A stretch of DNA of 64,000 bases from Methyloceanibacter sp. wino2 (GCF_003071365.1 NZ_CP028960.1:3020501-3084500), one strand, 5' to 3'. Positions 26,682-35,938 are shown, counted from the first letter of the stretch. Notes: a model not told the origin generated them from the sequence alone. Numbers and translations: made by a program.

Positions 26682-26697
26682 TGTGACTTGCTTCACG
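26682..26697. promoter_or_regulatory. CRP/FNR-family-like site between bufA and the USP gene
   Basis: TGTGACTTGCTTCACG matches TGTGA-N6-TCACA in 9 of 10 fixed positions. It lies 107 nt upstream of bufA and 129 nt upstream of the USP start, so it could serve either. A match like this can occur by chance. Confidence 0.35.
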
Positions 26698-26825
26698 CTG
26701 GCGTGAGTTCGGTTCCGGCGCTTCGGCTATCGATGGCGGCGAGGTCTGCGCAACGCGGACAAAATAAAGCGTATGCTTGGCCGCGCGCGCCGAAGCGATA
26801 TCATCGGCCGTCACGGGAGGGCCGG

Positions 26826-27665
26826 ATGAGCTTCAAGGATGTCATTGTCTACGTCGACGGGACGAGCGCGTCCAAAGCGCGCGATCTGATGGCGATCGGC
26901 CTCGCCAAGGCGCATGGGGCTCACCTTGTGGCGGTTGCCCTTGCGCCGCAGGCCCTGATGCCCCTCTACGGCGCGGACGTCGCCTTTGCCGATATGAGCG
27001 GTGTGCTCGACGGCGTCAGGGCCCAGGGCGAGGAGGCGCTGGCGCGCTTCCGCACCGCGGCCGATGCGGCGGGTGTCTCGTACGACGTCCGGCTCATGCA
27101 TGGGACCAGCGACGAGTTTCCTCATGACTTCGCCGCCGCGGCGCGGCTTACCGACCTGGCAATCCTCGGTCAGCCGAGGGACGGAGATCCGCTGGTCGGT
27201 CAGTATGCGTTGGTCGAGCGTTGCCTGTTCGCCTCCGGGCGGCCCGTCCTCATTGTTCCGGCATCTCCCGGCGAGACCGTCGGTGTCGAGACGGTCGTTG
27301 TGGCGTGGGACGGTAGCGCCGAGGCGGCGCGCGCGTTCAGCGATGCCCGAACGTTTCTGAAAGATGCGAAACGGGTCGTGCTTCTGACGGGCCTCAATGA
27401 GGCCAAGCCCCGCGACGACGGCCTTCCTGTGGACGGCATGGTCGCACATCTCGCCCGCCACGGCATCGATGCCGAGCCGGTCACGGTGCCGATGAACGAG
27501 GGCGGCGATGTCGGCCGGCTTTTGCTCACCCGGGCGAAGGACTTGTCCGCCGACATGATCGTCATGGGCGCGTTTCATCACTCCCGCTGGCGCGAGTTCA
27601 TCCTCGGCGGTGTGACATTGACCATGCTCGAAGAGGCGAACATTCCCCTCTTCATGTCGCACTAG
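26826..27665 (+). CDS. Universal stress protein, tandem UspA domains
   Basis: 279 residues in two alpha/beta Usp-like halves (about 1-145 and 160-279). The second half begins VETVVVAWDGSAEAARAF, and ends ADMIVMGAFHHSRWREFILG followed by VTLTMLEEANIPLFMSH. This corresponds to the G-x2-G-x9-G(S/T) nucleotide loop region in degenerate form (GAFHHSRWREFILGG), so ATP binding is possible. ATG at 26826 follows GGGAGGGCCGG; the longer open frame upstream is the promoter region. Divergent from the bufferin operon, which suggests but does not prove shared stress control. Confidence 0.87.
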   Translation: MSFKDVIVYVDGTSASKARDLMAIGLAKAHGAHLVAVALAPQALMPLYGADVAFADMSGVLDGVRAQGEEALARFRTAADAAGVSYDVRLMHGTSDEFPHDFAAAARLTDLAILGQPRDGDPLVGQYALVERCLFASGRPVLIVPASPGETVGVETVVVAWDGSAEAARAFSDARTFLKDAKRVVLLTGLNEAKPRDDGLPVDGMVAHLARHGIDAEPVTVPMNEGGDVGRLLLTRAKDLSADMIVMGAFHHSRWREFILGGVTLTMLEEANIPLFMSH

Positions 27666-27679
27666 GCGGCCTGGGTCTC

Positions 27680-28120
27680 ATGACGGTTCACCTCGTGAAG
27701 CTCTGCGTCGGAATAGACCGGCTCCAGGATCTGCGGATTTGGCAGGCGAGACGCTTGGACGATCTGGCGCGAGCAGGGCAGGTGCCTGAGCTGTGCCACA
27801 AGACCAAGCAGATGCCGCGCCGGAAAGACGAGGTCTTGGACGGCGGCTCGCTCTATTGGGTCATCAAGGGGTTCGTTTCGGCGCGTCAGCGCATCGTCGA
27901 CTTGAAGGAGACCGTGCGGGAAGACGGATCGCCCTGCTGCGGCATCGTCCTCGATCCGGAGATCGTCGAGACGCGGCCCAACCCGCGCCGTCCATTCCAG
28001 GGCTGGCGCTATTTGGAGGCCGGCGAGGCACCGCCGGATCTGTCTGCGGCGGAGGACTCCATTGCCGATATGCCCCCGGGCATGCGCGAGGAGCTCCGCG
28101 CCCTGCGGCTGATCGACTAG
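27680..28120 (+). CDS. DUF1489 family protein
   Basis: 146 residues, soluble, restricted mostly to alphaproteobacteria. The family blocks are LVKLCVGIDRLQDLRIWQA, RRKDEVLDGGSLYWVIKGF, and GIVLDPEIVETRPNPRRPFQ followed by GWRYL. No biochemical role is known. It lies 14 nt after the USP gene, on the same strand, so the two may be co-transcribed. Its stop is 5 nt from the convergent panC stop. Confidence 0.88.
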   Translation: MTVHLVKLCVGIDRLQDLRIWQARRLDDLARAGQVPELCHKTKQMPRRKDEVLDGGSLYWVIKGFVSARQRIVDLKETVREDGSPCCGIVLDPEIVETRPNPRRPFQGWRYLEAGEAPPDLSAAEDSIADMPPGMREELRALRLID

Positions 28121-28125
28121 AGCCG

Positions 28126-28983
28126 CTAGCCTTGCGGCGGGACGGACATGTTGTCGATGAGGCGCGTCTTGCCGAGAAAGGCTGCGACGAGGATGCGCGC
28201 CGAGGAGACGGTGCCCGACAGTGGCGCCAGCGTTTGGGGATCGCGCGCTTCCAAATAGTCGACGCGGAAGCCGGCCGCTTCGAGGGCGGCGCGCGCGTTC
28301 TTCAGCGCGGCTTCGCTGGCGTCCCCCGCCGCCATTTGCTGGGCGGCCTGGTGGATTGCGGCCCGCAGGAGAGGTGCGGTCTCGCGTTCGGCATCCAAGA
28401 GATAGGCGTTGCGGGAGGAGAGGGCGAGCCCGTCGCTCTCGCGCACGATGGCGCCGCCCACGATCTCCACCGGGATGTTCAGGTCCCGCACCAAACGCTT
28501 GATGACGAGAAGCTGCTGATAGTCCTTTTCGCCGAAGATCGCGATATCCGGACCGCATTGCAGAAGGAGCTTGGCGACGACCGTGGCGACGCCGTCGAAA
28601 TGGTCGGGCCGGCTCGCGCCGCACAGCCCCTCGGTGAGGTCCGCTACATGAACGGTCGTGGAAAAGCCGTCCGGGTACATCTCACGCGCGTTGGGTGCGT
28701 AGAGAAGTTCCGCTCCGGCTTCTGCCAGAAGTTCCGCGTCTCGCGCCTCGCCGCGCGGATAGGCCTCGAAGTCTTCGCTGGGGCCGAACTGCAGCGGATT
28801 GACGAAGATCGACGACACCACGCGATCGGCCAGGCTTTTGGCATGCCGCACCAGGGACATGTGGCCTTCGTGGATCGCGCCCATGGTGGGCACCATAGCC
28901 ACCGTCTCGCCGTTTGCGCGCCAAGCCGCGACTTGGGCCCGCAAGTCCGCGACGGTTCTGACGATCTCGATTTCGGTGCTCAT
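28126..28983 (-). CDS. panC: Pantothenate synthetase
   Basis: 285 residues; ATP-dependent condensation of pantoate and beta-alanine, last step of pantothenate (CoA precursor) synthesis. Signature blocks: VPTMGAIHEGHMSLVRHAK (HIGH-like nucleotide motif), SIFVNPLQFGPSEDFEAYPR, FGEKDYQQLLVIKRLVRDLN and GLALSSRNAYL. The length is normal. panB, its usual neighbour, is not in the window. The putA gene is divergent 104 nt away. Confidence 0.96.
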   Translation of the reverse strand: MSTEIEIVRTVADLRAQVAAWRANGETVAMVPTMGAIHEGHMSLVRHAKSLADRVVSSIFVNPLQFGPSEDFEAYPRGEARDAELLAEAGAELLYAPNAREMYPDGFSTTVHVADLTEGLCGASRPDHFDGVATVVAKLLLQCGPDIAIFGEKDYQQLLVIKRLVRDLNIPVEIVGGAIVRESDGLALSSRNAYLLDAERETAPLLRAAIHQAAQQMAAGDASEAALKNARAALEAAGFRVDYLEARDPQTLAPLSGTVSSARILVAAFLGKTRLIDNMSVPPQG

Positions 28984-29087
28984 CGGGGTCTTTCACTATC
29001 GGGTGCGCCTCAAGGAAGCGCCGCTGCCGGCGAGGCGGGCGACCATAACGCCTCGCCGTAACGGCTCGAAACCCCTAAATTGGACGC

Positions 29088-32000
29088 ATGAATGCGCCGA
29101 CTGCCGCATTGGGTTCAAGCGTACCGGACACGGGCGACGGCCTTGGCCGGGCGGAATTGAGTGCGGCTTTGCTCGCCGATAAGGATGCGCTGGTCGCGGC
29201 GCTGATCGAGGCCGCGCGGTTCTCCAGCGAAGACAGGCACAGAATCGCGCGCATCGCCACGAGGCTGGTGGAGGCCGCGCGCGAGGGGCGTCACGCCCAA
29301 GGCGGCATCGACTCCTTCCTGGCCGAATACGGGCTCTCCAGTGAGGAGGGCGTGCTGCTCCTTTGCCTGGCGGAAGCGCTGCTGCGTATCCCCGATGGAG
29401 CCACCGCCGACCGGCTGATCGCCGGCACGATCGGCTCGGGGGATTGGGCGAGGCATCTGGGCCACTCGGACTCGGTGCTCGTGAACGCCTCGACCTGGGG
29501 CCTGATGCTGACCGGGCACCTGCTCGATTGGGGCGGGGACAAGAGCAGCGATCTTAGCGCGCGGGTCCAGCGGCTCGTGGCCCGAAGCGGTGAGCCGGTC
29601 ATCCGCGAGGCGGTGCGCCGCGCCATGCGCATTCTCGGCAAGCAATTCGTGCTCGGCGAAACGATCCAAGGCGCCCTCGACAATGCCGCGCCCGACCTGC
29701 GGGACGGCTACCGGTTCTCCTTCGACATGCTGGGTGAGGGGGCCCGCACGGCTGAGGACGCCGAGCGCTATGGCCAGCGCTACACGGAAGCCGCCTCGGC
29801 GATCGCGATGCGAGAGGGCATCCCGGCTGAGCGCACGGACGAGATCCTGCACGCGCGGTCCGGCCTGTCGGTCAAGCTGTCCGCCTTGCATCCGCGCTAC
29901 GTGGCGTCGCAAGAGGCGCGGCTGCATCGGGAACTCGTTCCGAAGCTTCGCGCGCTCGCCCTGCAGATGCGCGAGGCCTGGCTGCCTCTCACGGTCGATG
30001 CGGAGGAGGCCGAGCGGCTCGATCTGTCGCTCTCGATCCTGGAGCCGCTGTTCGCGGATCCGGCGCTTTCGAACTGGAACGGGCTGGGGCTGGCGGTCCA
30101 GGCCTATTCGAAGCGCGCCCTGCCGCTGATCGCCTGGCTTGCGCGGGTCGCGGAAAAGACCGGCCGCCGCATTCCGGTGCGCCTTGTGAAAGGTGCCTAT
30201 TGGGACAGCGAGATCAAATGGGCCCAGGAGGCCGGGCTCGCGGGGTACCCCGTGTTCACGCGCAAGGTGAATACGGACGTGGCCTATCTCGCGGCGGTTC
30301 GGGCGCTTCTTGCCCGCCCCGATTGCTTCTATCCGCAATTCGCGACCCACAACGCCCACACCATCGCCGCGGTCGCCGATTTGGCTGGCGACGCACCGTA
30401 CGAGTTTCAGCGTCTCTACGGCATGGGGGCGCCGATCTATAGCGAGGTGGTCGAGGGGCTGAAGAAGCCCTGCCGCATCTACGCGCCCGTCGGCGGCCAT
30501 CGGGATCTGCTCGCCTATCTGGTGCGGCGGCTGCTCGAGAATGGGGCCAATACGTCGTTCGTGCATCGTCTTGCGGACGACGAGGCGCCGATTCCAGCGA
30601 TCATCGCCGATCCGGTCGAGAAGGCGGCCCGGATGCCGGAGAAAGCCAATCCCGCCATTCCCGTTCCGCCCGATCTCTATGGAGCCGTGCGGCGGAACAG
30701 TCTCGGACTGCCGCTATGGGACGATGCGACCCGCGCGCCATTGCTGGCTGCCATGACGGAGGCACTGCGGGCTCCCGCCACCGCGGCGCCGATCGTCGGG
30801 GGGGCCGAGCTCGACACCGGCAAGACGATGGAGATCGTCTCGCCCCACGACAACCGGGTTGTCGTCGGCACGTGCGGGTTGGCGGACGACAAATCCGTCG
30901 ATGCCGCGCTCGACGCCGCCAAAGGCGCGGCACAAGGCTGGGACCAGCAGGGCGGCGTAGCCCGCGCGGCGATCCTCGAACGGGCGGCGGACCTGTTCGA
31001 GGCGGCACGGCCGCGTCTGATGGCGCTCCTGGTGCGCGAGGCCGGCAAGACACTCCCCAACGCCCAGAGCGATTTGCGCGAGGCAGTGGACTTCCTGCGC
31101 TACTATGCGGCGGAAGCGCGCGCGAAATTCGAGGCGCCATTGGCGCTTCCCGGTCCGACCGGCGAAAGCAACGAGATGACGTTGCACGGGCGCGGCGTCT
31201 TCGCCGCGATCTCGCCGTGGAACTTTCCGCTCGCGATCTTCACCGGCCAGGTCGCCGGCGCGCTCGCCGCTGGCAACGCGGTCGTGGCGAAGCCCGCTGA
31301 GCAGACGCCGCTGATGGCCTCTGTTGCCGTCCGCCTTCTGCACGAGGCCGGCGTGCCGGGTGATGTGTTGCATCTCCTTCCGGGCCCGGGCGAGACGATC
31401 GGGGCCGCGCTCGTTTCGGACGAGCGTGTGGACGGCGTGGTGTTCACGGGCGGGACCGATACGGGCAAGGCCATCGCCAAGGCCTTGGCGGCGCGTCCGG
31501 GTCCGATCCCGAAGCTGATCGCCGAGACCGGCGGCCTCAACGCCATGATCGTCGACTCCTCCGCGCTGCCCGAACAGGTGGTGGACGATGTCTTGCGTTC
31601 AGCCTTCGACAGCGCCGGGCAGCGGTGCTCGGCCTTGCGCGTCCTGTTCCTCCAGTCCGACATCGCGGAGCCGGTGATCGACATGCTCGTTGGGGCCGCG
31701 CAGGAACTGACTGTCGGCGATCCGCTCGACTACGCGACCGACATCGGGCCTGTGATCGATGCCGAGGCCAAGGCCGTGCTCGAGGCGCACAAGGAAAGAA
31801 TGCGTGTCGAGGCGCGCGTCCTGTTCGATCCAGAGGTAGACGCGGCACTCAGCCACGGAACGTTCGTCGCGCCCGCGATTTGCGAAATCCCGGAGATCGG
31901 CGCTCTGGAGCGTGAGGTGTTCGGGCCGATCCTCCACGTGGTGCGGTATGACGGGAAGCGTCTAGGCGAGGTCTGCGCGGCGATCAACGCGACCGGCTAC

Positions 32001-32273
32001 GGGCTCACGCTCGGCCTTCATAGCCGTATTAAGGCGACGGCGGATTTCGTCGCCGCGCGGGTGCGGGTCGGCAATTTCTACGTCAACCGAAACCAGATCG
32101 GCGCCGTGGTGGGCGTGCAGCCCTTTGGCGGCGAGGGTCTCTCCGGAACAGGCCCCAAGGCCGGAGGGCCGCACTATCTGGAAGCCTTCGCGGTGGAGCG
32201 GGTGCGGACGACGAACCTGACGGCGGCGGGCGGCAATGCGAGCCTGCTCGCGGCGGGCGGCGACGACAGCTAG
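29088..32273 (+). CDS. putA: Bifunctional proline dehydrogenase / L-glutamate gamma-semialdehyde dehydrogenase PutA
   Basis: 1061 residues; oxidises proline to glutamate with FAD then NAD+. The N-terminal helical arm (about 1-180) precedes the PRODH barrel (about 190-470, RLVKGAYWDSEIKWAQEAGL, FATHNAHTIAAV). The aldehyde dehydrogenase domain spans about 540-1020, with catalytic C847 in SAGQRCSALR, the Glu in IAETGGLNAM, and GGTDTGKAIAKAL. The N-terminus lacks the ribbon-helix-helix DNA-binding domain found in the long E. coli type, so it is the enzyme-only form. Ends with a short Ala/Gly tail. A regulator is not adjacent. Confidence 0.95.
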   Translation: MNAPTAALGSSVPDTGDGLGRAELSAALLADKDALVAALIEAARFSSEDRHRIARIATRLVEAAREGRHAQGGIDSFLAEYGLSSEEGVLLLCLAEALLRIPDGATADRLIAGTIGSGDWARHLGHSDSVLVNASTWGLMLTGHLLDWGGDKSSDLSARVQRLVARSGEPVIREAVRRAMRILGKQFVLGETIQGALDNAAPDLRDGYRFSFDMLGEGARTAEDAERYGQRYTEAASAIAMREGIPAERTDEILHARSGLSVKLSALHPRYVASQEARLHRELVPKLRALALQMREAWLPLTVDAEEAERLDLSLSILEPLFADPALSNWNGLGLAVQAYSKRALPLIAWLARVAEKTGRRIPVRLVKGAYWDSEIKWAQEAGLAGYPVFTRKVNTDVAYLAAVRALLARPDCFYPQFATHNAHTIAAVADLAGDAPYEFQRLYGMGAPIYSEVVEGLKKPCRIYAPVGGHRDLLAYLVRRLLENGANTSFVHRLADDEAPIPAIIADPVEKAARMPEKANPAIPVPPDLYGAVRRNSLGLPLWDDATRAPLLAAMTEALRAPATAAPIVGGAELDTGKTMEIVSPHDNRVVVGTCGLADDKSVDAALDAAKGAAQGWDQQGGVARAAILERAADLFEAARPRLMALLVREAGKTLPNAQSDLREAVDFLRYYAAEARAKFEAPLALPGPTGESNEMTLHGRGVFAAISPWNFPLAIFTGQVAGALAAGNAVVAKPAEQTPLMASVAVRLLHEAGVPGDVLHLLPGPGETIGAALVSDERVDGVVFTGGTDTGKAIAKALAARPGPIPKLIAETGGLNAMIVDSSALPEQVVDDVLRSAFDSAGQRCSALRVLFLQSDIAEPVIDMLVGAAQELTVGDPLDYATDIGPVIDAEAKAVLEAHKERMRVEARVLFDPEVDAALSHGTFVAPAICEIPEIGALEREVFGPILHVVRYDGKRLGEVCAAINATGYGLTLGLHSRIKATADFVAARVRVGNFYVNRNQIGAVVGVQPFGGEGLSGTGPKAGGPHYLEAFAVERVRTTNLTAAGGNASLLAAGGDDS

Positions 32274-32365
32274 GCGCCGGTTCGGGATTGAGAATGTGGC
32301 CAAAAATGACCATCTATAAGCGTGTGCATTTTCTCAGAGTTTGAACGGCATCGCGGAGCGGGCGG

Positions 32366-33112
32366 ATGAGTGAACCGAAGATCCCGGCATCCAAGACCTC
32401 TTCGCCGACGGCCCCGTCCAAGACGGCTTCGGGCGATGTTGCGCGCGCGCCCTCGACGTCGGCGGAAGTCGATGCCTTTCTGAGCAAGGTGCAGAGCCTG
32501 CAGCCGGCCACCTCGGGGTCGGGACGGCTGATCTTTGCCATGGACGCCACCATGAGCCGCCAACCCACCTGGGACCTTGCCCTCGGCCTTCAGAGCGAGA
32601 TGTTCGACGCGGTCAAGCAGGTGGGCGGGCTCGACGTGCAGCTGATGTATTTCCGGGGCTTTCGCGAGTGCCGGTCCAGCAAATGGGTGCGCGACCCAGA
32701 TGCGCTCGCGCGGCTGATGCGCCAAGTCCATTGCGAGGGCGGGCACACGCAGATCCGCAAAGTTCTGTCGCATGCAAAAAAAGAGACCGGCCGTCAGACG
32801 GTCAATGCGCTGGTCTATGTGGGCGACTGCATGGAGGAGAGCATCGACGATCTGTGTCAGCTCGCGGGCGAACTCGGTCTCGTGCGTGTGCCCGTGTTCG
32901 TGTTCCAGGAGGGACACGATGCGCGCGCCGAACGGGCGTTCAAGGAAATCGCGCGCCTGTCGCGGGGCGCCTATTGCCGCTTCGATGCCGGCTCGGCGGC
33001 CCAGCTGCGCGCGCTGCTGACGGCGGTGGCGGTCTACGCCTCGGGGGGCCGCAAGGCGCTCGAGAACGCCAAGAGCGGCGCTGCGACGGTTCTGCTCGAA
33101 CAGCTGCGATAG
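32366..33112 (+). CDS. VWA domain-containing protein
   Basis: 248 residues. A disordered, Ser/Pro/Thr-rich N-terminal 45 residues precede a von Willebrand A fold with the MIDAS-like D60-A-T-M-S64 in RLIFAMDATMSRQPTWDLAL, then the conserved Thr in GGHTQIRKVLSHA and VNALVYVGDCMEESIDDLC. No signal peptide, so cytosolic. Function unknown; VWA proteins usually bind protein partners in a metal-dependent way. It is followed 10 nt later by a membrane-anchored J-domain protein, suggesting a shared chaperone-type role (inference). Confidence 0.82.
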   Translation: MSEPKIPASKTSSPTAPSKTASGDVARAPSTSAEVDAFLSKVQSLQPATSGSGRLIFAMDATMSRQPTWDLALGLQSEMFDAVKQVGGLDVQLMYFRGFRECRSSKWVRDPDALARLMRQVHCEGGHTQIRKVLSHAKKETGRQTVNALVYVGDCMEESIDDLCQLAGELGLVRVPVFVFQEGHDARAERAFKEIARLSRGAYCRFDAGSAAQLRALLTAVAVYASGGRKALENAKSGAATVLLEQLR

Positions 33113-33122
33113 GCCGGCGCGG

Positions 33123-33824
33123 ATGGTCTATTTCTTCCTCGGTTGCGCGCTACTCGTCGCCCTCTTGCTTCTCGGCCGCGTGATTGTCAGGGCGAACCCG
33201 ACACAACTCGCGGGCGGTCTCCGCAAAATCGGCGCGGTCGCATTGTTCGCCGTGGCAGGCTTCCTGGCTTTGCGCGGGGCCTTGCCGCTGGCGATCCCGC
33301 TTGCGGCGTTCGCCTTGAGCTTGGTCGCCGGAAGCGGCGTTGGCGGGTTCGGCGGCTCGGGTGAGAAGTCCAAGGGACAAGCGTCCCACGTGCAGACCGA
33401 GCGGCTGGAAATGGAGCTCGACCACGACACCGGCTACATGGACGGCAAATGCCTGAAGGGCCGGTTCGCGGGGCGCACGCTCTCGTCCTTGAGCGACGCC
33501 GAAGCCGTCGAACTCTATGCCACCTTCGAGGCGGACGGACTGAAGGAAGCGGCCCTGATGGAGGCGTATCTCGACTGGCGCGTGCCGGATTGGCGGCAGC
33601 GGGCCGAAAAAGCGAGCGCCGGTGCCGGGACGGGCGGTTTCTCCAAGGGCCGAATGAGTGTCGAGGAAGCGCGCGCGGTGCTCGAGGTAGCGCCGGACGC
33701 CTCGGACGAGGACATTCGGCAGGCCCATCGCCGTCTGATGATGAAGCTGCACCCCGATCAGGGCGGGTCCACCTACCTGGCCGCCCGCATCAACGAAGCG
33801 AAAGATGTGCTGATTGGCCGTTAG
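33123..33824 (+). CDS. Membrane-anchored J-domain (DnaJ-like) protein
   Basis: 233 residues. Two N-terminal membrane helices (about 2-22 and 38-72) are followed by a cytosolic region and a C-terminal J domain, MSVEEARAVLEVAPDASDED onward, with the HPD motif at H210-P-D212 in MKLHPDQGGS. J proteins stimulate DnaK-type Hsp70 ATPase through HPD. Helix first and J domain last is the layout of mitochondrial Pam18/Tim14; ancestry is speculative. It forms a pair with the VWA gene 10 nt upstream. Confidence 0.86.
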   Translation: MVYFFLGCALLVALLLLGRVIVRANPTQLAGGLRKIGAVALFAVAGFLALRGALPLAIPLAAFALSLVAGSGVGGFGGSGEKSKGQASHVQTERLEMELDHDTGYMDGKCLKGRFAGRTLSSLSDAEAVELYATFEADGLKEAALMEAYLDWRVPDWRQRAEKASAGAGTGGFSKGRMSVEEARAVLEVAPDASDEDIRQAHRRLMMKLHPDQGGSTYLAARINEAKDVLIGR

Positions 33825-33842
33825 GCCAGGGATCGTGCGCCG

Positions 33843-35273
33843 CTACTCGGCGGCCAGAGCGATGCAATCGAGCCGCATGCGCTTCAGAGCCTCGCAGGTA
33901 CTGCGCGCGTCGGATTTCGTGAAGCCGGCGAACCGGGCCCGATACCATTCCTTGTTGTCTTTCTCGAACGTGGCCGTGAAGGGCAGGTGCCCGTCGAGCA
34001 ATTGCGGCGCACGCTGGCGCACCATGCCGAGCCGGTTCTGGGCATCGGCGGGCGAGTTATAGGACCCGACCTGGACGTGGTAGTTGCCCATACGGTTCGC
34101 GGAAGCAGGACTCGGTGCGGAGAGGCGGTTCGGCGCGAGGCTCGGTGAAAGGCTCGCCTGCACGATGGGGCGCTGCTGTGCCGGTTGCGCGACCGCGGGC
34201 TGCACCGCCGGAGCCTGGGCTACCGCAGGCTGGGCCACGGCGGGCTGGGCGGCCGGTGTGTGGCTCGCGACGGGGACGGCGGCGCTGGCCACGGAGAAGA
34301 TCGGTTTGCGAGAGGGCCGCGGCGGATTAGGTGCCCCGAGCAGCGATGCAATGAAGTTCGTGGCACCCGGCTTCTTCGAAGAGGCTTTCGACCAGTGCTT
34401 GTCGAGCAGGGAAGTCATGGCGGCATTGCGCAGTGAGCTGGTGTTGCCGCCGAGCACGACGCCGACCAGGTGCTTGTCGCCGCGGTGAACGGCGGCCGTC
34501 AAGTTGAAGCCGCTAGCCCGCGTATAGCCCGTCTTGATGCCGGTCGTGCCCTTGTAGGTGAAGAGCAGGCGATTGTGGTTCCGGTACTTCCGGCCCTTGT
34601 AGTCGAAGTACTTGGTCTCGAAGACGCTGTAGTACTCCGGGTAGTCCTGCATGATGTGCATGGCCAGGATGGCCTGGTCCCGCGCCGTGGTCAGCTGCTC
34701 ATTGTTCGGAAGGCCCGACGCGTTGCGGTAGGTCGTCTTCTTCATGCCGAGATTGCGCGCCGTCTGGGTCATGATGCGCGCGAAATTCTCCTCCGAGCCG
34801 CCCACATTCTCCGCCACGACTGCAGCCGCGTCGTTGGCCGATTTCGTGACCAGGGCCTTGATGGCGTCTTTTACGGCGATGGTGGAACCGGGCTTCAGAT
34901 AAAGCTTGGTCGGGGACTGGCTGGCGGCGTGCTTGGAGACCTTCAACTGGGTGTCGGGGCTGAACCGGCCCGCCCGCATATAGGCGAACAAGACGTAGAG
35001 CGTCATGATCTTGGTGAGCGAGGCCGGCGAGCGCAGGACGTCGGCGGACTGGGAATAGAGCACGTTGTTCGTGTTCGCATCGACGATGATGGCGGCCTTT
35101 ACCCGCTTGTCGGCAAAGGCCTCGCCGACATGTGTCAGCGTCACACCGCACGCGAGCAAGAGCACCAGGCTGATCTGCGTCATACGACGCAGGGAGGCCG
35201 ATGGCCGGCCGTTCCCAGACGTGCGAATCCGGGATCCGCGCCGTTTGGACTCAAATTGTAGTTGTTCGAACAC
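33843..35273 (-). CDS. D-alanyl-D-alanine carboxypeptidase (PBP5/6 type) with SPOR domain
   Basis: Up to 476 residues. Peptidase S11 motifs: S85-L-T-K88, the SAN triad in VTKSANDAAAVVAENVGG, and KTG in GTTGIKTGYTRASGF. A Pro/Ala/Gln-rich linker with repeated AVAQPA units (about 330-385) leads to a C-terminal SPOR domain (about 400-472, NYHVQVGSYNSPADAQNRLG), which binds denuded glycan strands at division sites. The enzyme trims pentapeptides in the periplasm. The start is uncertain: GTG at 35273, or ATG at 35183 just before the hydrophobic signal core. Neither has a clear ribosome site. Confidence 0.92.
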   Translation of the reverse strand: MFEQLQFESKRRGSRIRTSGNGRPSASLRRMTQISLVLLLACGVTLTHVGEAFADKRVKAAIIVDANTNNVLYSQSADVLRSPASLTKIMTLYVLFAYMRAGRFSPDTQLKVSKHAASQSPTKLYLKPGSTIAVKDAIKALVTKSANDAAAVVAENVGGSEENFARIMTQTARNLGMKKTTYRNASGLPNNEQLTTARDQAILAMHIMQDYPEYYSVFETKYFDYKGRKYRNHNRLLFTYKGTTGIKTGYTRASGFNLTAAVHRGDKHLVGVVLGGNTSSLRNAAMTSLLDKHWSKASSKKPGATNFIASLLGAPNPPRPSRKPIFSVASAAVPVASHTPAAQPAVAQPAVAQAPAVQPAVAQPAQQRPIVQASLSPSLAPNRLSAPSPASANRMGNYHVQVGSYNSPADAQNRLGMVRQRAPQLLDGHLPFTATFEKDNKEWYRARFAGFTKSDARSTCEALKRMRLDCIALAAE

Positions 35274-35443
35274 TTTGGCTTACGCCTTTCCCCGTTTGTC
35301 ACGCCGCCCTCGAGCGCTTCTGCGCATCCCTTCGAGGCGGTCGCGGTCCGTCATTCCGCGTTGCAACGCCGACAAGCGGACAGGCTAGAAGTGGTCGATT
35401 GCCAAAGCGTTAAGGGCAAATTGGGGGCTCAAGCGCCATAATG

Positions 35444-35492
35444 TTGTGCACTGCAAAATCCAGGTTGACGTTTTTTGTGCAATGCATATATT
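35444..35492 (+). promoter_or_regulatory. Phasin promoter with two TTGTGCA(C/A)TGCA boxes
   Basis: -35 TTGACG (35465-35470), 16-nt spacer, -10 TATATT (35487-35492). TTGTGCACTGCA at 35444-35455 and TTGTGCAATGCA at 35475-35486 are 31 bp apart (about three helical turns). The second fills the spacer. TGCA-type boxes fit known PhaR repressor sites in front of phasin genes (inference). Confidence 0.6.
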
Positions 35493-35543
35493 TGTGTTCG
35501 CGTTCGCAGCATTTTTCCGATCCCAACCTGTGTAGAGGGCCCG

Positions 35544-35876
35544 ATGATCAAAGGTTTTGAAGAGTTTCAGAAAGTTGGCAAAGACGGTTTTGACGCCTAT
35601 GTGCGCTCGTTCGGCGAGATGAACAAAGGCTTCCAGGCCATTGCCGCCGAGTTCACCGACTATTCGAAGAAAGCGTTCGAAGATTCGACCAAGGCTTTCG
35701 AGCAGCTCGCTGGCTGCAAGTCTATCGAGCAGGCCGTCGAAATTCAGTCGCAGTTCGCCAAGAAGGCTTACGACGGCTACATGGCCGAGATGACCAAGAT
35801 CGGCGAGATGTATGCCGGTCTGGCCAAAGACGCGTACAAGCCGATGGAAGCCGCCATGGCGAAGAAGGCCGCGTAA
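35544..35876 (+). CDS. Phasin family protein
   Basis: 110 residues, all alpha-helical, amphipathic, no Pro except at the ends. It begins MIKGFEEFQKVGKDGFDAYV and contains FEQLAGCKSIEQAVEIQSQF, the usual phasin_2 pattern. Phasins coat polyhydroxyalkanoate granules and control their number and size. The ATG at 35544 follows AGAGGG; the longer frame upstream crosses the promoter. It is a single-gene unit with its own promoter and terminator. No PHA synthase gene is in the window. Confidence 0.9.
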   Translation: MIKGFEEFQKVGKDGFDAYVRSFGEMNKGFQAIAAEFTDYSKKAFEDSTKAFEQLAGCKSIEQAVEIQSQFAKKAYDGYMAEMTKIGEMYAGLAKDAYKPMEAAMAKKAA

Positions 35877-35907
35877 AGCGACAGCACCTATTCTTCCTCC
35901 CAAGGAA

Positions 35908-35938
35908 GGCTCGGGGCGCTGCCCCGGGCCTTTTTTTT
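35908..35938 (+). terminator. Rho-independent terminator of the phasin gene
   Basis: 10-bp GC-rich stem (35908-35917 with 35921-35930, one G-T pair), 3-nt loop, then eight T at 35931-35938. It starts 32 nt after the stop codon. Confidence 0.95.
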
